Below, piece by piece: positions 44,403-54,396 of a DNA stretch of 64,000 nucleotides. The notes under the pieces are model-generated. The model worked only from the letters and a program-made list of their open reading frames with translations, was not told where the DNA came from and did no database searches. Source of the DNA: Desulfobulbaceae bacterium (lineage in GTDB: Bacteria > Desulfobacterota > Desulfobulbia > Desulfobulbales > Desulfobulbaceae); assembly GCA_023544645.1 (NCBI GenBank), contig JAMJFO010000003.1, positions 62,001-126,000 on the forward strand, written 5' to 3'. Positions within the stretch are counted from its first letter, which is position 1, and each line of letters begins with the position of its first letter. A program made the position numbers and the translations under genes.

Positions 44403-46094
44403 ATGATTATTTTACTGAAACATATCCTGTTCTTAATCACTGCGGCTGTTGCCTGCCTGCTCATTCCGGCCGGGTTGTCGGCCCAGGAGGCGGGAAAGGC
44501 TGTCGCGATTCTGCCTTTTCATCTCAATGCGCCTCCGGATAAAGAATATCTGACGGAAGGTATCCGGGACATGCTCGGCAGCAGACTGCGGACCGAGGTC
44601 GGGGCCCGGATCATTGGCCGGGGGGAGGTGCAGTCTGCCATGCAGGCTTCCGGAGGCCAGGCTGTTGCCGCGAACATGAGTGCAATCGCCGAGAAGGTCG
44701 GAGCCGATTACCTGATCTACGGAACGATCACCGCCCTTGGCGGAGGGATATCCATTGACGCCAGCGTTTTCTCGGCTGACTCCCAACAGGCCGAAGAAGT
44801 TCGGAATTTTTACACCTCGGCCATAACCAGCGACCAGGTTATGGGCGCAATCGATACCCTGTCCTGGGATATTATCGAAAATCTTTTTGGCAAAAAACGG
44901 CCTGCTTCATTGCTTCCCGCCGCACCGCAGGCCCCTGTACAGGGGGAAAAATCTTCCTTTACAACCGCCCATCCGGACAAAACCTTCATGTCCAGCGGCG
45001 GGGGATTCGCCCTCCGCGGCGGCCGCAATTTTGTCAAAACCCGCAATTTCAATATGGACCTGAGAGGGTTTGACATCGGCGATGTGGACGGCGACGGCCG
45101 GGCTGAAATCATTGTTGCCGACAAGAGCGAGGTCAAGGTTTTCAAACGTGACGGCACCAGGCTGAACCTTCTCGGCGCCATCAAGATGCTCGTCCGTTAC
45201 CCTGTACATGCGGTTAATGCCGCCGATCTGAACGGCAATGGCCGCGCCGAGATCTATATAAGCGCCGCCGACGCCACTGGACCCGGATCACGAGCGGTTG
45301 AATGGGACGGCACCGCGTTCGTCGACCTGTTCAGCGAGGCCAGATGGTATGTCCGGCCCATGGAGGTCCCGGGAACCGGGCTGGTTCTTGCCGGCCAGGC
45401 CGCGGGTCAGCTGGCGGTAATGCCCGGTATATTCTCCCTTACCAACGACAACGGCAAGCTGCGCAAGCAGGAGCGGCTGCCGGTGCCGGATGGTGTCAAC
45501 CTGTTCAATTTTGTTTTTGCCGATCTGGACGGGGATGGCCGGCATGAGATTGTGGCGGTGGACGATTCATTCAAGCTCCGGGTCATTCAGAATGGTACGA
45601 CCACGTGGAAAAGTGAAGAGCGATTTGGCGGCACCAAGCGGTTTATCGGCGGCGAACCGGCCATGGAAACGGGAAAAAACCCAATGAAGAATGATTTGGT
45701 GGACGCTGTTGGCGAACGGTTCAAGGAATTTTTTATTCCTTCCCGTATCCTGGTCAGTGATGTTGACCGCGACGGGGTGGATGATATTATTCTCAACCGT
45801 AATCCTGATACCATTACCACAGTGGCGCCGAGGATGATCCAGTATCCGAACGGTACTTTGGTCGGTCTGAAATGGAACGGCATCGGGCTTGAGGAAATGT
45901 GGCGCACCAGGAAGATCGACGGATATGTGATCAACTACCAGGTTAAATCGCTGGCCATGAGCTCAGAGGATATAACGGATGACGAACTGTTCATCGGCCT
46001 GATGCTCAACACCGGGTCCTATAATCCTTTCAGCAGCGACCAGGCCACGGTGGTGATTTATCCCTTTGATTTTGAACTGTCGGAATCTAACTGA
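44403..46094 (+). CDS. Secreted protein with CsgG-like region and FG-GAP/VCBS repeats
   Basis: A 563-residue exported protein. A signal peptide (about 1-27) is followed by a region (AVAILPFHLN through ARIIGRGEVQSAM to YLIYGTITALGG) resembling the CsgG/FlgO-like lipoprotein fold, then repeated calcium-type D-x-D-G-D motifs: DVDGDGRAEI, DLNGNGRAEI, DLDGDGRHEI and DVDRDGVDDI. These suggest a beta-propeller. A surface or periplasmic function is inferred. It ends 16 bases before iorA, so the two might share a transcript, though their functions are unrelated. Confidence 0.7.
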   Translation: MIILLKHILFLITAAVACLLIPAGLSAQEAGKAVAILPFHLNAPPDKEYLTEGIRDMLGSRLRTEVGARIIGRGEVQSAMQASGGQAVAANMSAIAEKVGADYLIYGTITALGGGISIDASVFSADSQQAEEVRNFYTSAITSDQVMGAIDTLSWDIIENLFGKKRPASLLPAAPQAPVQGEKSSFTTAHPDKTFMSSGGGFALRGGRNFVKTRNFNMDLRGFDIGDVDGDGRAEIIVADKSEVKVFKRDGTRLNLLGAIKMLVRYPVHAVNAADLNGNGRAEIYISAADATGPGSRAVEWDGTAFVDLFSEARWYVRPMEVPGTGLVLAGQAAGQLAVMPGIFSLTNDNGKLRKQERLPVPDGVNLFNFVFADLDGDGRHEIVAVDDSFKLRVIQNGTTTWKSEERFGGTKRFIGGEPAMETGKNPMKNDLVDAVGERFKEFFIPSRILVSDVDRDGVDDIILNRNPDTITTVAPRMIQYPNGTLVGLKWNGIGLEEMWRTRKIDGYVINYQVKSLAMSSEDITDDELFIGLMLNTGSYNPFSSDQATVVIYPFDFELSESN

Positions 46095-46109
46095 TACGAG
46101 GAGAGTCGC

Positions 46110-47921
46110 GTGAGCTTTAACAGTGAAGAAAGCCTCTGGCTTTCAGGAAACGAGGCCATCGCCCTCGGAGCCTGGGAAGCTGGTGTGCAGGTGGCTTCCG
46201 GGTATCCGGGAACGCCTTCTACGGAAATACTGGAAAATCTTTCAACCTATGACGGGGTGTACACCGAATGGGCGCCCAATGAAAAAGTCGGCCTGGAAGT
46301 TGCTCTTGGCGCTTCATTTGCCGGGGTCCGCGCCCTGGCAACCATGAAGCACGTGGGGCTGAACGTGGCCGCCGATCCCCTGTTCACCGCTTCCTATACC
46401 GGCGGCAGAGGAGGTCTTGTGGTGTTGACCGCCGACGACCCGGAAATGCACAGCTCCCAGAACGAGCAGGATAACCGGAATTATGCCTTTGCGGCAAAAC
46501 TGCCGATGCTGGAGCCGTCCGATCCTGCCGAGGCCCGGGATATGCTTGTCCGGGCCTTTGAATTGAGCGAACAGTATGACACCCCGGTTCTGTTCCGGAT
46601 TACCACCAGGATCGCCCATGTCAAGGGTGTGGTGCAAAAGGGCGCCCGCGCGGAACTCGCCTCCCCCTCCATTGAGAAGATCCCCGGCAAGTTTGTCATG
46701 CTCCCCGGCCCGGCCAGGGTGCGCAGGGGAGAAGTCGAAAAACGGATGATCGCCATGCGCGCGCACGCCGAAACTCTTGAGATAAACACCATCGAGGAGG
46801 GCGATACGCGCAGGGGGTTCATTACCTCCGGCGTCCCCTACAATTATGTCAAGGAGGCATTTCCGGATGCGGCGGTGCTCAAGCTGGGCATGGTCTGGCC
46901 GCTGCCCGCCGGCAAGATAGCCGATTTTGCCGCCCGGGTGGAGGAATTGATCATTGTCGAGGAGCTTGATCCTTTCCTGGAAACCCATATCAAGGCTATG
47001 GGCATTTCCTGCCGGGGCAAGGAGCTGATCCCGGCCCAGGGCGAACTCAATTCGTTCATTGTCCGGAAGGCGATCGATCCCGGCAGTATCGGCGAAATTT
47101 TCGCCCCGCTTGATCTGCCCATGCGGCCGCCCAACATGTGCGCCGGCTGTCCCCACCGCGGCCTGTTTTACTGCCTGTCCAAGATGAAGGACGTCTTTGT
47201 TTCCGGCGATATCGGCTGCTATACCCTGGGCTTCCTGCCGCCCCTTTCCGCCATGGATACCTGCGTCTGCATGGGCGCGTCCGTAACGGTCGCGCACGGC
47301 ATGGCCAAGGCGCTGGGCAAGGAAGGCGAGGGCAGGCTGGTGGCGGTGCTCGGGGATTCAACCTTCATGCACTCGGGCATCACCGGCCTGGTCAATTCGG
47401 TATACAATGACAGCTATACGACGGTTATCATCCTGGACAACCGCATCACCGCCATGACCGGTCACCAGCACAATCCGGCTTCCGGGTGCACCATCAAGGG
47501 CGAGCCGGCCAATGCCATTGATTTTGAACAACTGTGCCGGGCCGTCGGGGTTAAAAGGATAACCGTCGTCAATCCCCATGATATAGACGAAACCCGCCGG
47601 GTCCTGAAGGAAGAGGTCGCCATTCCCGAGACCACTGTGGTGATCAGCCGGGCGCCCTGCGTCCTGCTTCCTTCGGAGATAAAAAGGAAGAAGCCGCTTT
47701 ATTATACCAATACCGACAACTGCACCGGCTGCAGGGCCTGTGTCAATCTGGGCTGTCCGGCCATCAGCTGGACCCCCCTTACCCCGGAAGAGGCAGTGGA
47801 AAAAGGGTACAGGGAAAAACAGCAGGGCTTTGCGATGATCACCGAAGTCCAGTGCAACGGCTGCGGCCAGTGCGCCTGTGTCTGCAAATTCGATGCGATC
47901 ACCCTCAAGGAGGAAGAGTAA
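46110..47921 (+). CDS. iorA: Indolepyruvate:ferredoxin oxidoreductase, alpha subunit
   Basis: Oxidatively decarboxylates aryl 2-oxoacids, such as indolepyruvate, to aryl-acetyl-CoA, reducing ferredoxin. The 603-residue protein has an N-terminal pyrimidine domain (GNEAIALGAWEAGVQVASGY), a TPP-binding region with GDSTFMHSGI and C-terminal ferredoxin motifs (CTGCRACVNLGC and CNGCGQCACVCKFDA). A GTG start follows GAGGAGAG. The stop overlaps iorB (TAATG). It is oxygen-sensitive chemistry, in line with an anaerobe. Confidence 0.93.
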   Translation: MSFNSEESLWLSGNEAIALGAWEAGVQVASGYPGTPSTEILENLSTYDGVYTEWAPNEKVGLEVALGASFAGVRALATMKHVGLNVAADPLFTASYTGGRGGLVVLTADDPEMHSSQNEQDNRNYAFAAKLPMLEPSDPAEARDMLVRAFELSEQYDTPVLFRITTRIAHVKGVVQKGARAELASPSIEKIPGKFVMLPGPARVRRGEVEKRMIAMRAHAETLEINTIEEGDTRRGFITSGVPYNYVKEAFPDAAVLKLGMVWPLPAGKIADFAARVEELIIVEELDPFLETHIKAMGISCRGKELIPAQGELNSFIVRKAIDPGSIGEIFAPLDLPMRPPNMCAGCPHRGLFYCLSKMKDVFVSGDIGCYTLGFLPPLSAMDTCVCMGASVTVAHGMAKALGKEGEGRLVAVLGDSTFMHSGITGLVNSVYNDSYTTVIILDNRITAMTGHQHNPASGCTIKGEPANAIDFEQLCRAVGVKRITVVNPHDIDETRRVLKEEVAIPETTVVISRAPCVLLPSEIKRKKPLYYTNTDNCTGCRACVNLGCPAISWTPLTPEEAVEKGYREKQQGFAMITEVQCNGCGQCACVCKFDAITLKEEE

Positions 47922-48505
47922 TGAAACAGAGCGGCAACATCCTCTTTTCCGGGGTCGGCGGTCAGGGAATTCTGCTGGCCAGTGAATTGACCGCCTATGC
48001 GCAGCTGGCCGCGGGATTTGATGTCAAGAAAAGTGAAGTGCACGGCATGGCCCAGCGGGGCGGTTCCGTGGTTGCCCACTTGCGCTACGGGGAAAAGATT
48101 TATTCTCCCCTCATCGAACCGGGCAAGGCTGATATCCAGGTAGCATTCGAGGAACTGGAGGCGGCGCGCTACCTTCCCTATCTGCACAAAAACAGCGCCG
48201 TGGTGGTCAACACCCAGAAAATTCTGCCGCCGGCGGTTGCGACCGGCAAGACTTCTTATCCCACAAACATCCTGGACGAGCTGCGAAACAGGGATATCAG
48301 GGTCGTTGCCCTGGATGCGTTTGCCGTGGCCAGGGATATTGGAGAATTGAGAACAGCCAACGTCGTGATGGTGGGGGCCATGTCGCATTTTCTGGCGGTA
48401 AGCCCCCAGATATTTCTTGAGGTGATTGATCAGCGGGTCAAGCAGCAGTTCCGAGAGGTGAACAAAAAAGCATTTGCCGCGGGCCGCGATCTTGTTAATG
48501 CCTGA
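47921..48505 (+). CDS. iorB: Indolepyruvate:ferredoxin oxidoreductase, beta subunit
   Basis: The gamma-domain subunit (194 residues) of the 2-oxoacid oxidoreductase, which completes IorA. FSGVGGQGILLASELTAYA is the family start, and KSEVHGMAQRGGSV is the conserved CoA-region motif. The ATG at 47921 overlaps the iorA stop by one base; an open frame continues upstream inside iorA but is not used. Confidence 0.93.
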   Translation: MKQSGNILFSGVGGQGILLASELTAYAQLAAGFDVKKSEVHGMAQRGGSVVAHLRYGEKIYSPLIEPGKADIQVAFEELEAARYLPYLHKNSAVVVNTQKILPPAVATGKTSYPTNILDELRNRDIRVVALDAFAVARDIGELRTANVVMVGAMSHFLAVSPQIFLEVIDQRVKQQFREVNKKAFAAGRDLVNA

Positions 48506-48538
48506 TAAGGGCTGAGCTTGGACAGTAAAGGTGAGGGA

Positions 48539-49846
48539 ATGAATCTGATGCAGGTTGAAGAGGTTGAAAGACTGCCCAGGACGGGCTTGGAATCCATCCA
48601 GCTGCGGCGTCTGCAGCGGCTGGTGGCCAGGGTGTATGATCGGGTCCGGCCCTACCGGGAGAAAATGGATCAGGCCGGGGTGAAGCCGGATGATATCCAG
48701 TCTCTTGGTGACCTGAGCAAACTGCCGTTCACCACCAAGGATGATCTTCGGGACAACTACCCCTTCGGCCTGTTCACCGTGCCCATGGAGGATGTTGTCC
48801 GGGTTCATGCTTCATCCGGCACCACCGGCAAGCCGACGGTTGTCGGCTACACTGCCGCTGATATCAGCACTTGGGCGGATGTCATGGCCAGGTGCCTGGC
48901 CATGGGCGGAGTGTCCGAAGGGGATATGGTGCACAATGCCTACGGGTACGGCCTGTTCACCGGCGGTCTTGGCGCCCATTACGGCGCTGAACGTCTTGGC
49001 GCCACGGTCATCCCGGTGTCGGGCGGCAATACCAAACGGCAGATCACCATCATGCGTGATTTCGGCTCCTCGGTGCTGCTTTCCACCCCGTCCTACGCCC
49101 TGAATCTTGCCGAGGCCATGATTGATGCCGGAGTAACCCCGGATCAGCTGAAACTGAGGGTCGGAATCCACGGCGCCGAGCCCTGGAGCCGGAATATGCG
49201 CGACGAGGTGGAGAAAAAGCTTGGTATTCGGGCCCTGGATATTTACGGGCTCAGCGAGGTGATCGGTCCCGGTGTGGCCATGCAGTGTCCGGAAAGCGAA
49301 CACGGCATGCATATTCTTGAGGATCATTTTTTCCCGGAGATTGTCGATCCGGATACTTTTGAACCGCTGCCGCCCGGCCAGCCCGGGGAACTGGTTTTCA
49401 CCACCTTGACCAAGGAGGCATTCCCGATTATCCGCTACCGGACCAAGGATATTTCTACTCTTTACACCGAGCAGTGTGCCTGCGGGCGCACCCTGGTGCG
49501 CATGGAAAAGGTGACCGGCCGGACCGATGACATGCTGATTATCCGCGGCGTTAATGTTTTCCCGTCGCAGGTTGAACATGTGCTCATGGGCATCGAAGGC
49601 GTGGAGCCGCACTACCAGATCGAAGTGAACAGGGAGGGCTCCCTCGACACCATGAGTGTGCTGGTGGAGGTCAGCGACAATGTTTTTCATGACGAGGTCA
49701 AAGTTCTGGAGGGCCTTACCAGGACAATTCAGGCTGAAATAAAGGATTTACTCGGCGTAACCTGCAGTGTTAAGCTGGTCGAGCCGCGAACGATCCAGCG
49801 CAGTGAGGGCAAGGCCCAGCGGGTAATCGATAACCGGAAGATGTAA
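48539..49846 (+). CDS. paaK: Phenylacetate-CoA ligase (first copy)
   Basis: Forms an aryl-acetyl-CoA from the acid, ATP and CoA; run in reverse it can make ATP from the CoA ester that Ior produces. The 435 residues show the AMP-binding loop ([14 protein letters not shown] near 95), [16 protein letters not shown], and [12 protein letters not shown]. The start at 48539 ([12 protein letters not shown]), after GGTGAGG, is preferred to the TTG seven codons upstream. It lies 33 bases after iorB, which fits the pathway. The second copy is at 55277. Confidence 0.9.
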   Translation: MNLMQVEEVERLPRTGLESIQLRRLQRLVARVYDRVRPYREKMDQAGVKPDDIQSLGDLSKLPFTTKDDLRDNYPFGLFTVPMEDVVRVHASSGTTGKPTVVGYTAADISTWADVMARCLAMGGVSEGDMVHNAYGYGLFTGGLGAHYGAERLGATVIPVSGGNTKRQITIMRDFGSSVLLSTPSYALNLAEAMIDAGVTPDQLKLRVGIHGAEPWSRNMRDEVEKKLGIRALDIYGLSEVIGPGVAMQCPESEHGMHILEDHFFPEIVDPDTFEPLPPGQPGELVFTTLTKEAFPIIRYRTKDISTLYTEQCACGRTLVRMEKVTGRTDDMLIIRGVNVFPSQVEHVLMGIEGVEPHYQIEVNREGSLDTMSVLVEVSDNVFHDEVKVLEGLTRTIQAEIKDLLGVTCSVKLVEPRTIQRSEGKAQRVIDNRKM

Positions 49847-49882
49847 CGAGAAGGCAAAGTTCAAGCCTGGGAGGGATAATAC

Positions 49883-50314
49883 ATGAGAGTTGAACAGATC
49901 GCTGTTTTCTTGGAGAATAAATCAGGGCGCCTGGCTGATATCACTTCGGTGCTGGCGGAAAACAACATCAACATCAGGGCCCTGTCGGTTGCCGATACCG
50001 CCGATTTCGGTATTCTGCGGCTCATCGTCGACAAGGTTGATCTGGCCAAGAAGATTCTGAAAGAGAACGGATTCACGGTGGGCAAAACCAATGTCATTGC
50101 CGTGGAGGTGCCGGATCGTGTCGGCGGCCTGGCCGGTGTACTCAAGACCATTGACGCGGCGGGATTGAATGTCGAATACATGTATGCCTTTGTCAATAAG
50201 AGCGGTGAAAATGCCGTGCTCATTTTTCGTTTTGACGAAATTGACAAGGCCATAGCAGCCCTGCAGCAGGACAATTTTACCATTCTCACCGGCGAACAGG
50301 TCTGCGCGTTGTAA
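49883..50314 (+). CDS. Tandem ACT-domain protein
   Basis: A 143-residue protein with two ACT domains: [20 protein letters not shown] and, near residue 70, [23 protein letters not shown] domains bind amino acids, so it probably senses an amino acid and adjusts this cluster. It has no catalytic part. Proteins like this follow ior/paaK genes in other anaerobes. Confidence 0.88.
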   Translation: MRVEQIAVFLENKSGRLADITSVLAENNINIRALSVADTADFGILRLIVDKVDLAKKILKENGFTVGKTNVIAVEVPDRVGGLAGVLKTIDAAGLNVEYMYAFVNKSGENAVLIFRFDEIDKAIAALQQDNFTILTGEQVCAL

Positions 50315-50389
50315 AAAGGGTTTTTGGAAGCGGGGGGAGTCGGTTCTCTTTCCTGTTCTTTAGTTACTCTTCAACAAGGAGGTTGAGCA

Positions 50390-51544
50390 GTGAAAAACAT
50401 CGTGAAAAAAGCAGTAGTGGCCATTGCGGCTGTAGGTATGCTGGCGTTGCCTGGTCTGCAGGCGGCCATGGCGGATACCATCAAGATCGGTGCAATCCTG
50501 GCCGTGACCGGACCATCTTTCCTCGGTGTTCCAGAGGCCAACACATTAAAGATGCTGACCGATGAGCTGAACGCCAGGGGCGGGCTCAACGGCAACAAGG
50601 TCGAACTTATTATCAAGGATTCCGGCGGTGTTCCGGAAAAAGCCATTTCCTTTGCCAAGCAGCTGATCGAGGAGGAAAAGGTGTTCGCCATCATCGGGCC
50701 CTCCACCAGCGGCGCAACCATGAAGATCAAGAATATCGCCGAACAGTCCGAAACTCTTCTGCTCTCCTGCGCCGCTGCCGAGGTTATCGTCAATCCGGTG
50801 GCCAAATGGGTTTTCAAGACCCCGCAGATGGACAGTGACGCCGTCAGGAAGATCTACATGGAAATGAACAAGATGAACATTTCCAAGATAGCCGTCGTTG
50901 TCGGCAATACCGGCTTTGGCCAGGCTGGAAAAGGTCAGCTTCTGGAAATCGCGCCCGAATACGGTATCGATGTAGTGATCAGCGAGGTCTATGACAAGGC
51001 GGCAACCGATCTCTCCGCAGTTGTTGCCAAGCTCATGGCCAACAAGGACATCCAGGCCGTGGTTAACTGGTCCATCGTCCCGGCGCAGTCAATCATTATC
51101 AAGAACATCCGCCAGGCAGGCTGGGATGTGCCGATCTTCCAGAGTCATGGCTTCGGCAACATCAAATTCGTTCAGGCGGCTGGTGATGCGGCCGAAGGCG
51201 TAATCTTCCCGGCCGGCCGGCTCCTGGTTGCCGACGTCCTGCCCGAGGACAATCCCCAGAAGGAAGTTCTGGTGAAGTACAAGAATGACTATGAAAGCAA
51301 GTTCAAGGAAGACGCCTCAACCTTCGGCGGCCATGCCTACGATGCTTTCAAGATCCTTTGCCGGGCTATTGAACAGGTGGGTGTGGACAAGCACAAGGTG
51401 CGTGAGGCCATCGAAAACATGAAGGGCTTTGTCGGCACCGGCGGTGTTTTCAATTTCACGCCGGAAAATCATAACGGTCTCGGTCTTGACGCCTTTGAGA
51501 TGATGACGGTTAAAGACGGCAAATTCACCCTGTACCAGAAATAA
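50390..51544 (+). CDS. Amino-acid ABC transporter substrate-binding protein (LivJ/K-like)
   Basis: The periplasmic receptor of the Liv transporter. The 384-residue product has a signal peptide (about 1-28) and a type I binding fold (IKIGAILAVTGPSFLGVPEA and VFAIIGPSTSGATMKI). The specificity is not certain: the adjoining ior-paaK genes suggest an aromatic or branched amino acid. It starts with GTG after AGGAGG and is followed by a terminator before the permeases, which should raise its own expression over theirs. Confidence 0.88.
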   Translation: MKNIVKKAVVAIAAVGMLALPGLQAAMADTIKIGAILAVTGPSFLGVPEANTLKMLTDELNARGGLNGNKVELIIKDSGGVPEKAISFAKQLIEEEKVFAIIGPSTSGATMKIKNIAEQSETLLLSCAAAEVIVNPVAKWVFKTPQMDSDAVRKIYMEMNKMNISKIAVVVGNTGFGQAGKGQLLEIAPEYGIDVVISEVYDKAATDLSAVVAKLMANKDIQAVVNWSIVPAQSIIIKNIRQAGWDVPIFQSHGFGNIKFVQAAGDAAEGVIFPAGRLLVADVLPEDNPQKEVLVKYKNDYESKFKEDASTFGGHAYDAFKILCRAIEQVGVDKHKVREAIENMKGFVGTGGVFNFTPENHNGLGLDAFEMMTVKDGKFTLYQK

Positions 51545-51569
51545 AAAGAACGCTGTAGTGAAAATATAA

Positions 51570-51604
51570 AAAGAGTGGGGAGCTGAGAGTCCCCACTCTT
51601 TTTT
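51570..51604 (+). terminator. Terminator between the binding protein and permease genes
   Basis: A 12-bp perfect stem (51570-51581 with 51590-51601) and an 8-nt loop, ending in T. Since the liv genes continue, it probably attenuates read-through. Confidence 0.88.
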
Positions 51605-51639
51605 GTGCTTTTCGCTGCCGAAGCAGGCAACTGTTATCA

Positions 51640-52530
51640 ATGGAATTGTCTCTTTTTCTCCAGTATCTCTTTGCCGGAATCACCTATGGCATTATTTATG
51701 CCATTGTGGCCATCGGCTTTAATATTATCTACAACACCACCGGCATTATCAATTTCGCCCAGGGAGAATTTCTGATGCTGGGCGGGATGATTTCCATCTC
51801 TCTGCTGCATTTTATGCCCCTGCCGGCGGCAATTACAGTTGCGGTAGTCATTACCATGCTTGTCGGCGCGCTCATCGAGATAGTGTTTATTCGCTGGATA
51901 GAAAACCCTTCAGTCCTGCGGATGATTGTCATCACCATCGGCATATCCATTATCATCCGCGAAGCGGCTTTGCATATCTGGGGAGAAAGTGTGCGGGCGC
52001 TGCCTTATTTTATCGGCAGCGCGGTAACCTCGGTCTCTATCCTCGGCACCAAGATCTCCCCTCAGGTTCTGATCGTCATCGGGGTCTGTTCTGTGGTGGT
52101 TGTCTTCCTCAGCTTTTTTTTCAAGTTTACCTCCATCGGACGGGAAATGAGAGCCTGTGCCGCCAACAGGAGAGCGGCAACGCTCTGCGGCATCAATGTC
52201 AAGAATATGGTGACTTTTTCCTTCATGCTGTCGGCCGGTATCGGCGCCCTGGCCGGAGCGGTCATGAGTCCCATTACCTACAGTCAGTATGACAATGGCA
52301 CAGGCCTGGCCATCAAGGGATTCACCGTGGCCATTATGGGCGGACTCGGCAACAGCCCCGGCGCTGTAGCGGCCGGTCTTATGCTGGGTATTATCGAGGC
52401 GTTCAGTATTTCCGTCCTGCCCCTGGCGTTCCAGGATGCGGTGGCCATCGCCATCCTGCTCATCATCCTTTTTATCCGCCCCCACGGTTTGTTCGGCAGC
52501 AGTGAAGCGGCCCGGTTGAAAGAGTTCTGA
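51640..52530 (+). CDS. livH: Branched-chain amino-acid permease, LivH-like
   Basis: A 296-residue multi-helix inner-membrane permease. The start GITYGIIYAIVAIGFNIIYN and the loop NFAQGEFLMLGG are typical of LivH. Seven or eight hydrophobic spans are visible. Its stop overlaps the livM start (TGATG). Confidence 0.92.
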   Translation: MELSLFLQYLFAGITYGIIYAIVAIGFNIIYNTTGIINFAQGEFLMLGGMISISLLHFMPLPAAITVAVVITMLVGALIEIVFIRWIENPSVLRMIVITIGISIIIREAALHIWGESVRALPYFIGSAVTSVSILGTKISPQVLIVIGVCSVVVVFLSFFFKFTSIGREMRACAANRRAATLCGINVKNMVTFSFMLSAGIGALAGAVMSPITYSQYDNGTGLAIKGFTVAIMGGLGNSPGAVAAGLMLGIIEAFSISVLPLAFQDAVAIAILLIILFIRPHGLFGSSEAARLKEF

Positions 52531-53591
52531 TGGAATTTATCAAACGGTATCTGCCCATTGCCGGGCTCCTGGGGATCGTTATCGGTGTGCAGCTGCTGAC
52601 CAGCGCCACGGATACGGCCTATTACCTTACCCAGTTGACCATGGCCGCCTACTATTCTCTGCTGATCATCGGCCTTTGTGTGCTCATGGGCTATGCCGGC
52701 CAGATCTCCCTGGGGCATGCCGGGTTTTTCGCCATCGGCGGCTACCTCTCGGCGGCGCTGACCAGCAATGATTTTTCCGCCTACCGGGAAACCGCTGTTA
52801 TGCGGTTTATGGACACGGCCGGCCTGCTGCTGCACCGCCAGAGCCTGTACGGCGAGCCCCTCCTCAATATCCAGCCGTGGCCGGCCTGCATCATTGCGGT
52901 GGTGGTGGCCATTATTATTGCTTTTCTTCTCGGGATACCGGTGCTCAAGCTCAAGGGGCACTATCTGGCCATGGCCACTCTCGGTTTCGGGATTATTATT
53001 TTTCGCGTGGCGCTGGCCGCTGAATTTTTCGGTGAAGCGGATGGTATTTCAGAAGTTCCGCCGTTCCAGCTTTTTCCGGGCGTATCCGTTACCGGTGATT
53101 TTAGCGACCGGGTGCAGAACTATTATATCGCCTGGGGCCTGTTGCTGTTGGGGCTGGTTCTTCTGCTCAACCTCATTCATTCGCGGGTGGGTCGGGCGCT
53201 GCGCTCCATCCACGGCTCAGAGGAGGCGTCCGAGGCCATCGGAGTAAATACCGCCCGGTATAAACTCTACACTTTTGTGATCAGCGCAGCTTTTGCGGCA
53301 ATCGCCGGTTCTTTTCTCACCCACTATAACGGTGGCATCGGCCCGTCAGAAGCCGGTGTCATGAAATCGGTGCGCTATGTGGCCATCGTTGCCGTGGGCG
53401 GGATGGCCAACCTCTGGGGCGTTCTCATCATGGGCATCCTGCTGAATTTCATGTCGCTGCGCGGAATGTTCGGAACGTACGACGATGCGGTCTTCGGGGT
53501 TATCCTGATCCTGATCATGCTTTTTGCGCCGCAGGGCATACTCAGTCTGCGGATCAGAAATATTTTCCGGACGAAAAGAAACGACACCTGA
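52530..53591 (+). CDS. livM: Branched-chain amino-acid permease, LivM-like
   Basis: A 353-residue membrane partner of LivH with the family motif GYAGQISLGHAGFFAIGGY near residue 55 and about nine hydrophobic segments. It forms the translocation pathway with LivH. Translation is coupled to both neighbours. Confidence 0.92.
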   Translation: MEFIKRYLPIAGLLGIVIGVQLLTSATDTAYYLTQLTMAAYYSLLIIGLCVLMGYAGQISLGHAGFFAIGGYLSAALTSNDFSAYRETAVMRFMDTAGLLLHRQSLYGEPLLNIQPWPACIIAVVVAIIIAFLLGIPVLKLKGHYLAMATLGFGIIIFRVALAAEFFGEADGISEVPPFQLFPGVSVTGDFSDRVQNYYIAWGLLLLGLVLLLNLIHSRVGRALRSIHGSEEASEAIGVNTARYKLYTFVISAAFAAIAGSFLTHYNGGIGPSEAGVMKSVRYVAIVAVGGMANLWGVLIMGILLNFMSLRGMFGTYDDAVFGVILILIMLFAPQGILSLRIRNIFRTKRNDT

Positions 53592-53605
53592 CAACAGGAT
53601 GATCC

Positions 53606-54373
53606 ATGCTTGAATTATCAGCGGTGCATAAATATTTCGGCGGACTCCATGCCGTCAATAATGTCGGTTTCAAGGTTGCACCGGGCACCATTAAAGCGGT
53701 CATCGGGCCCAACGGCGCCGGCAAGACCACCCTTTTCAATCTTATTGCCGGCGGACTGGAGCCGTCGTCGGGAACCATCACCTTCAAAGGCCGTCCCATA
53801 CAGGGATTAAAGCCCCACCGGGTCGCCTCCCTCGGCATGGCCCGCACCTTCCAGAATATCAAGCTCTTTCACGGTATGACCGCGCTGGAGAATGTCATGC
53901 TTGGCTGTCATATTCGCAGTCGTTCCGGATTTCTGGCCGGGATGTTCAACCTGCCCCGGACCTGGAAGGAGGAAAAGGATATTCGTGCACGGTCCATGGC
54001 GCTTCTGGAACTGCTTGATATTGCCGGGTATGCGGATGTGGAGGCGACCAGCCTGGCCTTCGGCCAGCAGCGGGCAGTGGAGATGGCCCGAGCGCTGGCC
54101 ATGGAGCCGGACCTGCTGCTGCTGGATGAACCGGCAGCGGGGTTGAATATTTACGAGACCGCTGAGATTGCCCGCCTCATCGAACGGACCCGTGAAATGG
54201 GTATCACGGTTCTGCTGGTGGAGCACGACATGTCGCTGGTGATGGATATCTCGGACGAGATTGTTGTGCTCAGTTTCGGCGAAAAAATTGCCGAGGATGT
54301 GCCGGATGAAATTCAGCGCAATCCGGATGTCATAAAGATTTATCTGGGCGAGGATGAGGAGGCGGCCGTCTGA
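53606..54373 (+). CDS. livG: ABC transporter ATPase, LivG-like
   Basis: A 255-residue ATPase of the Liv transporter. Walker A GPNGAGKTT, Walker B LLLLDEPAAGLN; the signature position reads TSLAFGQQRAVEMARAL, a variant of LSGGQ seen in LivG. It is 14 bases after livM. Confidence 0.93.
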   Translation: MLELSAVHKYFGGLHAVNNVGFKVAPGTIKAVIGPNGAGKTTLFNLIAGGLEPSSGTITFKGRPIQGLKPHRVASLGMARTFQNIKLFHGMTALENVMLGCHIRSRSGFLAGMFNLPRTWKEEKDIRARSMALLELLDIAGYADVEATSLAFGQQRAVEMARALAMEPDLLLLDEPAAGLNIYETAEIARLIERTREMGITVLLVEHDMSLVMDISDEIVVLSFGEKIAEDVPDEIQRNPDVIKIYLGEDEEAAV

Positions 54374-54396
54374 GTTCGGGGCGACACGATTCAATT